Source of the DNA: Betaproteobacteria bacterium
GTDB taxonomy: Bacteria > Pseudomonadota > Gammaproteobacteria > Burkholderiales > Rhodocyclaceae
Assembly (NCBI GenBank): GCA_028065725.1
Contig: JAPTVL010000360.1
Span: 1 to 10,902, forward strand
DNA length: 10,902 nt
Direction of reading: 5' to 3'
Each line of letters begins with the position of its first letter. Position 1 is the first letter of the stretch. The notes below the pieces were generated by a model that was not told the origin of the DNA, ran no database searches, and worked only from the letters and a program-made list of their open reading frames with translations. This document shows positions 1 through 6,396 of this stretch, in pieces. The position numbers and the translations under genes are program-made.

Positions 1-1469
1 TCCATCAGCCCGAACTGCTGCTGCTCGACGAGCCAACGACCGGGGTCGACCCGGTGTCGCGGCGGGAATTCTGGAACATCCTCTACCGGGCGCTCACCGG
101 CGGGACCACCATCGTCGTCTCCACCCCGTACATGGACGAGGCGGAGCGCTGCACCCGCGTCGCGCTGCTGCACGACGGCCGCCTGATCGCCTGCGACGCG
201 CCGGGCCGTCTGCGAGCGGAGATGCCGGGGAGCATGCTGGAAATCGAGGCCCGCCCCCAGCGCCAGGCGCTGGCCATCCTGCAGCAGGCCCTGCCCGAGG
301 CGCGCCCCTATGTCTTCGGCGAACGGATCCATCTGCATTGGCAGCGCGAAGAGGGCGCCGCGGCGGTGCACAGTCTGCTGGAGCAGGGCGGGGCGACGGT
401 GGAGCAGGTGCGCGTGGTCGCCCCCAGCCTGGAAGACGTCTTTGTCACCCGCCTGGCGGAGCGCGTCGAGGCGATTCCCGCGCCGCCACCTGCCGGCCCG
501 GCGGAAAACTCCACCAGACCGGCGGTGGAAGCGGTGGACCTGAGCGTCCGCTTCGGCGCCTTCACTGCCGTGGACCGGGTGAGCTTTGCGGTCCGGCGCG
601 GGGAGATTTTCGGCTTTCTCGGCCCCAACGGCTCCGGCAAGACGACCGTCATCCGCATGTTGTGCGGCCTGCTGGCGCCGACGTCGGGGCGGACCATCGT
701 TGCCGGGCACGAACTGGGAAAAGAAGCGCAGGCGGTCAAGTCCCGCATCGGCTACATGTCCCAGCGCTTCTCCCTCTACGAAGACATGACGGTGGCGGAG
801 AACATCGCCTTCTTTGCCGGCGCCTATGGGGTTCCCCGCGCCGCGCTGCCGCTCCGCCGCGAGTGGGCGCTTCAGCTTTCCGGGTTGCAGGGGCAGGAAG
901 ACCGTCTGACGCGCTCGCTGTCGGGCGGAGTCAAGCAGCGCCTGGCGCTGGCGTGCGCCATCCTGCACGGGCCGGAGGTGCTGTTCCTGGACGAGCCCAC
1001 CGCTGGTGTCGACCCGGTGTCCCGGCGGCGTTTCTGGGAGCTGATCTACCGGCTGTCCGATCAGGGCGTGACCGTGTTCTTGACCACGCATTACATGGAC
1101 GAGGCGGAGCATTGCCATACCCTGGGGCTGTTGTATTACGGGCGGCTGATCGCCCTGGATACGCCGGAAGCGCTGCGGGTCGGCATGCGCGCCGGCGAAG
1201 TGCTGGAACTGGAATGCGACCAGCCGATCCAGGCGCTGGCCCTGTTCCAGGGCGCGGCTGGAATCCAGCCCTCGTTCTTCGGCGACCGCCTGCACCTGCT
1301 GGTGGACGACGCGGAGGCCGCCCGGCCGCAGATTCTGCAACGCCTGCAGCGGGAAGGGCACCAGGTGCGCCGGGTTGAACGGGTCCCTCTCACCATCGAG
1401 GATGTGTTCATCACCTTCATCCAGATGGAGCAGGCACGCCGCGAGGCGGCGCCGGGAGAAGCGCGATGA
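1..1469 (+). CDS. ybhF: Fused two-NBD ABC exporter ATPase, YbhF-like (5' partial)
   Basis: This is the ATP-hydrolysing subunit of an ABC-2 type exporter on the cytoplasmic face of the inner membrane. The reading frame is open from base 3 at the window edge, so the true start lies upstream and 488 residues are visible. What remains of NBD1 begins just before its Walker B (LLLLDEPT, about bases 21-44). Its switch position reads STPYMDEAE, with proline at 126-128 where histidine is usual. An NBD-associated C-terminal domain follows, then a Pro/Ala linker near 475-515, then a complete NBD2. NBD2 has Walker A GPNGSGKT (621-644), signature LSGGVKQR (about 918-941), Walker B LFLDEPT (about 981-1001) and a proper H-loop TTHYMDEAE (His codon 1089-1091). 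Two fused NBDs followed by two separate permeases is the YbhF-YbhS-YbhR layout. The stop overlaps the next start (ATGA, 1466-1469). The exported substrate cannot be read from the sequence. Confidence 0.93.
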   Translation, partial: HQPELLLLDEPTTGVDPVSRREFWNILYRALTGGTTIVVSTPYMDEAERCTRVALLHDGRLIACDAPGRLRAEMPGSMLEIEARPQRQALAILQQALPEARPYVFGERIHLHWQREEGAAAVHSLLEQGGATVEQVRVVAPSLEDVFVTRLAERVEAIPAPPPAGPAENSTRPAVEAVDLSVRFGAFTAVDRVSFAVRRGEIFGFLGPNGSGKTTVIRMLCGLLAPTSGRTIVAGHELGKEAQAVKSRIGYMSQRFSLYEDMTVAENIAFFAGAYGVPRAALPLRREWALQLSGLQGQEDRLTRSLSGGVKQRLALACAILHGPEVLFLDEPTAGVDPVSRRRFWELIYRLSDQGVTVFLTTHYMDEAEHCHTLGLLYYGRLIALDTPEALRVGMRAGEVLELECDQPIQALALFQGAAGIQPSFFGDRLHLLVDDAEAARPQILQRLQREGHQVRRVERVPLTIEDVFITFIQMEQARREAAPGEAR

Positions 1470-2575
1470 AAAGCCTGATCGGTGCCGTGATCGGGAAGGA
1501 GGTGCGCGAGATCCGCCGCGACCCGATCACCCTGTGGGTCGCCATCGCCCTGCCCCTGGTGCTGCTCTATCTCTTCGGCGCGGCCCTTTCGCTGGACGTG
1601 AAGGATGCCGCCCTGGCCATCTACGATCTGGACAAAAGCGAGCAGAGCCGCACCCTGATCGAGGCGTTCCCACACTCGGGCTATTTCCGCTACGTGCACC
1701 AGATCCACGAAGAACGGGAGATCGGACGGCTGCTGGACCGCGGCCAGGCTCGCCTGGTGCTGGTGATCCCGGCGGATTTTTCCGAAAAGCTCGCTCGCGG
1801 GCAGACCGCCGCCGTGCAGACCCTTATTGACGGCTCCTTCTCGGCCACCGCCATGGTGGTGGCCGGCTACGCGGCGGCCATCGTGCAGAGTTATGCCATG
1901 GAGCACACCCGCGGCGCAGCTCACGCCCCGCCGATCACGGTCGAAACCCGGGTATGGTTCAACGCGCCGATGAAAAGCGTGAACTACATCGTGCCGGGAC
2001 TGTTCGGGGTCATCCTGATGGCCTTCCCGCCGCTGCTCACCGCACTGGCGGTGGTGCGGGAAAAGGAGTCCGGCTCGGTGCAGCAGATTTTCGTTTCGCC
2101 CATCCGGCCTTACCAGTTCATCGCTGGAAAAATGATCCCCTATGCGGTGATTGCCTTCTTCGAGATGGTCATGATTCTGGCGGCCGCACTGCTCTGGTTC
2201 CGCATTCCGTTCCAGGGCAGTCTCGCGCTGTTTCTCGGGGCGACCGCGATCTACGTATTCTGCACCGTGGGCCTGGGCCTCCTGATCTCCACCATCACCC
2301 GCAGCCAACTGGTGGCCATGCTGCTGGCCTTGCTGCTCACCCTGATGCCCTCCTTTCTGTTCTCGGGCTTCCTGTTTCCGATCTTCACCATGCCCATGAT
2401 GATGCAGATCTACACCTATCTGTTTCCGGCCCGCTACTTCATCGAGATCACCCGCGGCATCATCATGAAGGGCGTCGGACTGGAGCTGTTGTGGCCGCAG
2501 TTCCTGATCCTGCTGGCCTACACGGCGGCGGTGTTCGCCGCCGCCACGGCGCGCTTCCGCAAGAAGGTGGCGTGA
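1466..2575 (+). CDS. ybhS: ABC-2 type permease, YbhS-like
   Basis: This is the first of two membrane subunits that would pair with the fused ATPase. The 369 residues have the ABC-2 exporter plan: a cytoplasmic N-terminus rich in K/R/E, TM1 at about 22-43, a large extracytoplasmic domain at about 44-170, then five hydrophobic segments from about 174 to 360. The cytoplasmic loop after TM2 carries REKESGSVQQ (198-207), the coupling region typical of the family. The segments LLISTITRSQ (272-281) and PARYF (321-325) resemble E. coli YbhS as I remember it, which is why I assign S rather than R. The start is chosen from the ATGA overlap with the ATPase stop and a GGGAGAA stretch just upstream, giving a length normal for the family. 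It should be co-translated with the ATPase. Confidence 0.92.
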   Translation: MKSLIGAVIGKEVREIRRDPITLWVAIALPLVLLYLFGAALSLDVKDAALAIYDLDKSEQSRTLIEAFPHSGYFRYVHQIHEEREIGRLLDRGQARLVLVIPADFSEKLARGQTAAVQTLIDGSFSATAMVVAGYAAAIVQSYAMEHTRGAAHAPPITVETRVWFNAPMKSVNYIVPGLFGVILMAFPPLLTALAVVREKESGSVQQIFVSPIRPYQFIAGKMIPYAVIAFFEMVMILAAALLWFRIPFQGSLALFLGATAIYVFCTVGLGLLISTITRSQLVAMLLALLLTLMPSFLFSGFLFPIFTMPMMMQIYTYLFPARYFIEITRGIIMKGVGLELLWPQFLILLAYTAAVFAAATARFRKKVA

Positions 2576-2603
2576 TGATGGCGTACGTGCGATCCCACGC
2601 GGC

Positions 2604-2612
2604 GGAGGAGGG
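2604..2612 (+). promoter_or_regulatory. Ribosome binding site that sets the DUF998-like start
   Basis: GGAGGAGGG lies about 8 bases before ATG at 2620. It favours that start over the two adjacent ATGs at 2575 and 2578, which have no comparable motif and would add a polar 14-15 residue leader. Confidence 0.7.
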
Positions 2613-2619
2613 CGCGATC

Positions 2620-3243
2620 ATGCGGCGGGTAAGGGTCTTTGGCCTGGCCGGGTTGCTGGGTGCCTCTGTGTTCACAACGTCGCTCATCGTTTTGCACCTG
2701 ACGCGCACCGATGTCGACTGGACGAGGCATTACGTCAGCGATTTCGTGAACGGCCGTCTCGGATGGATCTTCGTCGTCGGCACCCTTGCCCACGGCGCCG
2801 GAAACCTCGGCTTGATCCTGGGCCTCCGTCGGTCCCTCGACCCGGGGCCGCTGCGCGCCTGGGCGGTGTTTTTCTTCGGCCTGGCGATCGCGGGAATCGT
2901 GGTCGCGGCGCTCTTTCCCATCGAACCGGTCGGGCGACCTCCGACAGCGGTCGGGCGCGTTCATCGCATGGCCGCCACCGCCTCTTTTCCACTGGAGTTC
3001 GTCGCGCTGTTCCTGTTCTCGGCGGCGTTCGCAAGACACCCTCGTTGGCGTCGGCGTAAAGCGGTTTCCCTGGTGTTATCGACGGTCGCCGCCGCCGGGA
3101 TGGCGGGTTTTTTTCTCGCTGTTTTCCTGAGCCGGTTGCCGGGTCTGGCGGAGCGGTTTGCCTTGGCGAGTTTCCTCGCCTGGGAGTTGTGGGCCTCCGT
3201 GCAGCTCGCTCGATCGGCCGCGGGCGTTGGGGGGGCGCGATGA
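2620..3243 (+). CDS. DUF998-like six-TM membrane protein
   Basis: This is an integral inner-membrane protein of 207 residues and unknown biochemical role. Six hydrophobic segments are visible at about 5-26, 47-69, 80-99, 118-137, 149-170 and 177-196. HYVSDFVNG followed by GWIF (37-51) and FPIEPVGRPP...GRVHRMAA (99-119) match the pattern I associate with DUF998 proteins. That assignment is from memory of the family. The gene sits between the two exporter permeases, which are normally adjacent. Its stop overlaps the next start (ATGA, 3240-3243), so it is built into the operon. I chose ATG 2620 because of its strong ribosome binding site. ATG 2575, which overlaps the previous stop, would give 222 residues and cannot be excluded. 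It may be an accessory subunit of the exporter or a passenger gene. Confidence 0.82.
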   Translation: MRRVRVFGLAGLLGASVFTTSLIVLHLTRTDVDWTRHYVSDFVNGRLGWIFVVGTLAHGAGNLGLILGLRRSLDPGPLRAWAVFFFGLAIAGIVVAALFPIEPVGRPPTAVGRVHRMAATASFPLEFVALFLFSAAFARHPRWRRRKAVSLVLSTVAAAGMAGFFLAVFLSRLPGLAERFALASFLAWELWASVQLARSAAGVGGAR

Positions 3244-4352
3244 CGGGGGGTGGACGCAGGGCAGCGCTGTTTCGCAAGGAACTGACCCAGTTCCTGCGCG
3301 ACCGGATCATGCTGTTCCTGGTGCTGTTCCTGTACACGGTGGAAGTGGTGATGTGCACGGTGGCGCTGTCCTTCGACGTCCGCAACCTCCCCACGGTGCT
3401 CGCCGATTTCGACCGTTCCGCCCACAGCCGGCTGCTCACGGAGCGCTTCCGCAGCTCGGGCTATTTCAGGATCGAACACCTCGCCACGCGGGACGACGAA
3501 CTGGCGGCGCTGCTCGACCGCGGCGAGGCGCTGGCGGCGATCGTCATCCCGCCGGAATTTTCCAGGCGTCTGACCGAAGGCGCACCGGTGACGGTGCAGC
3601 TGCTGCTGGATGGCTCCAACGCCAACACCGCAAGCGTCGCCCAGGGGTATGCCCAGCGCATCGTCCAGAATTACGCCATGGAACAGGCGCGCCTGCCCGT
3701 CGGCTCCGCTCCGCCCATCGAGTACCGGCCCCGCATCTGGTACAACTCGGAACTCCGCTACAGTTATTTCATGGTGCTGTCCATGATCGCCCTGGCCGGC
3801 ATGCTGGTCGGCGTGATCACCGCCGCGGCCAGCATCGTTCGCGAGAAGGAGTCGGGCACCATCGAGCAGATGATGGTCACCCCCATCCGGCCCGCCGAAA
3901 TGATCGCCGTCAAAATGCTGCCCACCCTGCTGGTGGGGCTGCTCGCCCTCTTTCCCAGCCTGCTGATCGCAGCTTGGTTCGGGGTGCCCATGCGCGGAAG
4001 TCTCCCGCTGTTTTTCCTGTTTTCCGCCGTGTTCCTGGTGAGCAGCATGGGCATCGGCATCCTCATCGCCACCTTCGCAGAAACGCTTCAGCAGGCGCTG
4101 CTGATCTCTTTCTTCGCCCTGTTTCCCATCATGTTCCTGTCCGGAACCCTGGTTCCGGTGGAGAGCATGCCGAAAGGGCTGCAGGTCTTGGCGCAACTGA
4201 GTCCGCTGACGCACTACATGGATGCGCTGTTGGGCATTTTTCTGAAAGGGGTGGGACTGGATACCCTGTGGCGCCAGGCCGCAGCCATGACGCTCATTGG
4301 CGCCGCGCTGCTCGCGGCGAGCGTTCTGCGCTTCCGCAGGCGCTTCGGCTGA
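3240..4352 (+). CDS. ybhR: ABC-2 type permease, YbhR-like
   Basis: This is the second membrane subunit of the exporter. The 370 residues match the first permease in plan and length: TM1 at about 22-44, an extracytoplasmic domain to about 173, the loop REKESGTIEQ (201-210) after TM2, and four more hydrophobic stretches ending at about 362. The segment LLLDGSNANTASVAQGY (121-137) and RIWYN (165-169) resemble E. coli YbhR as I recall it. The two permeases here are clearly paralogous: both have SGYFR, LLDRG and an IV-QxYAME segment at matching places. The start at 3240 overlaps the preceding stop and aligns the N-terminus with that of the first permease. An upstream ATG at 3189 would add 17 Arg/Gly-rich residues and lies inside the preceding gene. 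Only a G-rich stretch precedes 3240, so translation probably depends on coupling. Confidence 0.92.
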   Translation: MTGGGRRAALFRKELTQFLRDRIMLFLVLFLYTVEVVMCTVALSFDVRNLPTVLADFDRSAHSRLLTERFRSSGYFRIEHLATRDDELAALLDRGEALAAIVIPPEFSRRLTEGAPVTVQLLLDGSNANTASVAQGYAQRIVQNYAMEQARLPVGSAPPIEYRPRIWYNSELRYSYFMVLSMIALAGMLVGVITAAASIVREKESGTIEQMMVTPIRPAEMIAVKMLPTLLVGLLALFPSLLIAAWFGVPMRGSLPLFFLFSAVFLVSSMGIGILIATFAETLQQALLISFFALFPIMFLSGTLVPVESMPKGLQVLAQLSPLTHYMDALLGIFLKGVGLDTLWRQAAAMTLIGAALLAASVLRFRRRFG

Positions 4353-4371
4353 GTCGAACGCACTATTTTGA

Positions 4372-4377
4372 AAGGAG
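4372..4377 (+). promoter_or_regulatory. Ribosome binding site that sets the YHS protein start
   Basis: AAGGAG lies 8 bases before ATG at 4386. This argues against the in-frame TTG at 4368, which lies upstream of the motif. It sits in the 33-base gap after the second permease, where I see no terminator. Confidence 0.75.
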
Positions 4378-4385
4378 AACAGGCG

Positions 4386-4559
4386 ATGGAAAAAGATCCG
4401 GTATGCGGCATGCTGGTGGACCCGCGGGACGCCGCGGCAAAACGGGTGGTCCAGGGGAAGGACTATTACTTCTGCAGCCCGGCCTGTGCCGAGAAATTCG
4501 ACCAGGCACCGGAGCGATACACGGCGCCCCAGCCCGTGAAACCGAAAGGCGATGAGTGA
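4386..4559 (+). CDS. Small YHS-domain protein
   Basis: This 57-residue protein is nearly all one YHS domain: DPVCGM at residues 4-9, then GKDYYFCSPAC (24-34) and the closing FDQAPERY (38-45). C7, C30 and C34 are the likely metal-binding thiols. YHS domains occur alone and attached to Cu(I) P-type ATPases and related proteins, and are thought to bind soft metals. A short Pro/Lys tail (PQPVKPKGDE) follows. There is no signal peptide, so it should be cytoplasmic. ATG 4386 is chosen because of the well-placed AAGGAG. The stop (TGA 4557-4559) overlaps the GTG start of the next gene. The presence of a metal ATPase 3.5 kb downstream makes metal handling plausible, but nothing here fixes which metal. 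Confidence 0.88.
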   Translation: MEKDPVCGMLVDPRDAAAKRVVQGKDYYFCSPACAEKFDQAPERYTAPQPVKPKGDE

Positions 4560-5575
4560 AAGAATCCGTCCATGGCTACCTGCAAACCGGCCAGACGACC
4601 TGCCACGACGCCGGCGGCGCGGCGGTTCCCTGTGCCGGCAGCGGCCAGGACGGCGAATTCCGCCGGGGCCTTCCCTGGCCCGAACCGCGCTTCGAAGTCC
4701 GCGGCGCAATCGTCCTCGATCGGCTCACAGGACTCTTCTGGACGCGGAATGCCACGCCCGGCGAACTCCCCATGACCTGGCGGGAGGCGCGGGCATTCGT
4801 CGCCGGCATGAACCGCGAACGGGCGCTGGGGTTTTCCGATTGGCGGCTGCCCAACCGGCGCGAACTGCGCAGCCTGGTGAGCCATCAGACCCGCCGTCCC
4901 GCCCTGCCCGAGGGACACCCATTCGTCAGTGTATTCGCCGGCTGGTACTGGAGCGCCACCAGCGCCGCCGGCGCACCTGCCCACGCCTGGTACGTGAACA
5001 TGGACGGCGGGCGCATGTTCTACGGCGGCAAGGATCAATCCTTTCTGGTCTGGCCGGTACGGGGAGAAAGCCACATGCTGCCGGCCACCGGCCAGACGCT
5101 GTGTTACGACGATGGGGGCGCAGTCATTTCGTGTGCGGGAACGGGGCAGGACGGCGAATTCCGCACGGGTCTCGCCTGGCCCGCGCCGCGCTTTTCCGCT
5201 CGGGATGAGGCGGCGCTCGACCGGCTCACCGGACTTGATTGGCGGCGGGCTGCGGGCCTTGCGCCGGAGGAGGGTGTGACCTGGCATGAGGCGCTGGCCG
5301 CGGTGGCGCGCTTGAATACTGAGAATGACGCGGGCTGGCGGTTGCCCAACATCAACGAGTTGGAATCACTGGTGGACTGCGCCGCCGCAAATCCGGCACT
5401 GACGCCAGGTCATCCTTTCACCGAGGTGCGCGACGTGTATTGGTCGTCGACCACCAGCCTATACGAGCCGGACTGGGCCTGGGCGCTCTATCTGGACAAG
5501 GGCGCGGTGGGGGTCGGGCAGAAAAATCAGGCGCGCTTTCACGTCTGGCCGGTTCGCGAAAATCATGCATTTTGA
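4556..5575 (+). CDS. Tandem DUF1566 (Lcl_C-like) domain protein
   Basis: This 339-residue protein is built of two homologous halves, about 9-169 and 177-335. Each half opens with TGQT-C-D-GG, then CAG-GQDGEFR-GL-WP-PRF and LDRLTGL-W. It continues with WRLPN (96-100 and 261-265) and a YWS-(A/S)T motif (131-135 and 295-299), and closes with VWPVR (165-169 and 330-334). WRLPN plus YWS is the signature I associate with DUF1566/Lcl_C domains, many of which are predicted to be surface or extracellular. The start must be GTG 4556. An in-frame TGA at 4553-4555 precedes it, and the next methionine is residue 74, inside the first repeat. The start overlaps the YHS stop, so translation is probably coupled. 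No signal peptide is visible, which is odd for a family often found outside the cytoplasm. Paired cysteines (C16/C26 and C183/C193) sit at equivalent places in the two halves. The function is unknown. Confidence 0.85.
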   Translation: MKESVHGYLQTGQTTCHDAGGAAVPCAGSGQDGEFRRGLPWPEPRFEVRGAIVLDRLTGLFWTRNATPGELPMTWREARAFVAGMNRERALGFSDWRLPNRRELRSLVSHQTRRPALPEGHPFVSVFAGWYWSATSAAGAPAHAWYVNMDGGRMFYGGKDQSFLVWPVRGESHMLPATGQTLCYDDGGAVISCAGTGQDGEFRTGLAWPAPRFSARDEAALDRLTGLDWRRAAGLAPEEGVTWHEALAAVARLNTENDAGWRLPNINELESLVDCAAANPALTPGHPFTEVRDVYWSSTTSLYEPDWAWALYLDKGAVGVGQKNQARFHVWPVRENHAF

Positions 5576-5586
5576 AGCTGGCGTTG

Positions 5587-5595
5587 AGGAGGTGA
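5587..5595 (+). promoter_or_regulatory. Extended ribosome binding site for the 164-residue exported protein
   Basis: AGGAGGTGA matches nine bases of the standard bacterial 16S 3' end and lies just before ATG 5597. It supports this start over the in-frame ATG at 5663 and suggests efficient translation. Confidence 0.75.
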
Positions 5596-5596
5596 C

Positions 5597-6091
5597 ATGG
5601 AAAAGCAGCAACTTTCTACTGATAGCCGCTCTTCGCGCTGTCGTGGAGGACGAATCAGACGGATGCTCGGCAGCGGAGCTGTAGTGTGCTTCATGCTCAC
5701 CGCCGCCGGCATTTCACTCACTCCGCCGGCATGGCCGCAAGCGGTTGAGCACAAGGCGAGATTTCAATCGCACAGCGCGATGGAGCACGAGATGGACCGC
5801 TTCCGCGCGGACCTCGCCGACCTGCACGAGGCGATGATTCGCTTTCGCGAGCTTTGTCGCCGCGAGCGGCAAGCGGCGCTCAGGCCACATCTGGAACGTG
5901 TGCGTGACAATATGGATCGGGCACTCGCGATGGAAGAACAGATGCAGCAGGACCTCAACCGTGGCCGGATGGTGAGCGACAGCGATCTGCGGCACCGGAT
6001 CCGGCTTCTGGGAGAGCAGGTGCGCATGCTGGTCGAGATGAACGCGTTGGCACTCGATGAAGCCGAGCGGCCCGACTGTTCCAATCCATGA
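5597..6091 (+). CDS. Small exported alpha-helical protein, unknown function
   Basis: I do not recognise a named family for this 164-residue protein. It has a long basic N-region (1-23, seven Arg), a hydrophobic core (about 24-42), and a possible signal-peptidase site near residues 45-49 (PPAWPQA). The remainder would be a periplasmic protein of about 115 residues. That mature part is almost entirely charged and helical, with heptad-like Met/Leu/Arg spacing that suggests a helical hairpin or coiled coil. Met and His are frequent early (HSAMEHEM at 59-66, DLHEAM at 75-80), and two cysteines (C87, C161) remain after cleavage. Starting at ATG 5663 would give a more conventional signal peptide, but the ribosome binding site supports 5597. 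The stop overlaps an ATG at 6088. Its position beside YHS and metal-ATPase genes makes a metal or envelope-stress role possible, by context only. Confidence 0.72.
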   Translation: MEKQQLSTDSRSSRCRGGRIRRMLGSGAVVCFMLTAAGISLTPPAWPQAVEHKARFQSHSAMEHEMDRFRADLADLHEAMIRFRELCRRERQAALRPHLERVRDNMDRALAMEEQMQQDLNRGRMVSDSDLRHRIRLLGEQVRMLVEMNALALDEAERPDCSNP

Positions 6092-6219
6092 AACGGGTGA
6101 CGCTCGACGGCGGGCGGCGAGTACGCGGTGAGGGTCATGGTCGGCCGGCGCCCATGGTCGTCTCCGAGGACAGGAGGCGCTGCGCGCGAACGAGGTTCGG
6201 ACTTTAACGGTGAGACTTC
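6092..6219 (+). other. Gap before the ftsH remnant, with a possible 39-codon ORF
   Basis: This 128-base stretch has no recognisable gene, promoter or terminator. A small Arg-rich frame (39 residues, 6088-6207) begins with an ATGA overlap on the preceding stop and ends 12 bases before the ftsH remnant. I see no family resemblance and it may be chance. The octamer CATGGTCG occurs twice (6136-6143 and 6153-6160). GGTGAG at 6209-6214 is a reasonable ribosome binding site for ATG 6220. Confidence 0.4.
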
Positions 6220-6396
6220 ATGGAAAAGACACGGCAACAGTTCTCGCTCTGGTACTTCCTGATCGTATTCCTGGCGATCCTAGCGATGCAGAACTTCCTG
6301 TTCGGCTCGCACGCCGAGAATCTCGCCTACAACGAATTCAAGGCGCTGCTCCACCCTGAGAAACGACAAGCTAAGGAGGCATGGTGTCAGGCCTGA
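6220..6396 (+). pseudogene. ftsH: Truncated N-terminal fragment of an FtsH-type protease
   Basis: This short frame encodes 58 residues. The first 44 look like the beginning of an accessory FtsH membrane protease: a short polar/basic start (MEKTRQQ), one TM segment (about 9-28, FSLWYF...FLFG) and then YNEFKALL (37-44), the usual lead-in to the periplasmic domain. Intact FtsH is roughly 600-650 residues with an AAA+ ATPase and a HEXXH zinc protease. None of that is here. After residue 44 (base 6351) the sequence HPEKRQAKEAWCQA does not look like FtsH, and the frame ends at TGA 6394-6396, overlapping the next gene by 16 bases. The simplest reading is an internal deletion that fused the 5' end of ftsH to sequence just upstream of the kinase-like gene. 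The remnant has a start codon and a plausible GGTGAG site, so a short membrane peptide could still be made. The assignment is from pattern memory. Confidence 0.7.
6373..6379 (+). promoter_or_regulatory. Ribosome binding site with ambiguous start for the UbiB-like gene
   Basis: AAGGAGG is a strong motif but ends only one base before ATG 6381, which is too close for normal initiation. The adjacent in-frame GTG at 6384 has a 4-base spacing and is a credible alternative start. The motif lies inside the non-FtsH end of the ftsH remnant. Confidence 0.6.

Noticed and set aside
3189..3239. Upstream in-frame ATG that would lengthen the second permease by 17 residues
   Set aside because: The extension is Arg/Gly-rich, lies inside the previous gene and breaks the N-terminal match with the first permease. 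ATG 3240 with its stop overlap is better.
2961..4709. Long open frame on the minus strand (582 codons), with others at 1136-2308, 6387-7862 and 8593-9600
   Set aside because: They lie opposite well-supported genes with clear motifs, have low-complexity Arg/His/Gln/Gly-rich translations typical of antisense GC-rich DNA, and show no family signatures.
4552..5208. ATG-started frame of 218 codons at the YHS/DUF1566 junction
   Set aside because: It is a Pro/Arg-rich shadow of the DUF1566 gene in another frame. The GTG 4556 frame carries the repeated WRLPN and YWS motifs.
6140..6200. GC-rich dyads before the ftsH remnant, considered as a terminator or heat-shock promoter
   Set aside because: There is no T-run, no continuous stem and no -35 box at the right distance from the CCCATGGT-like sequence.
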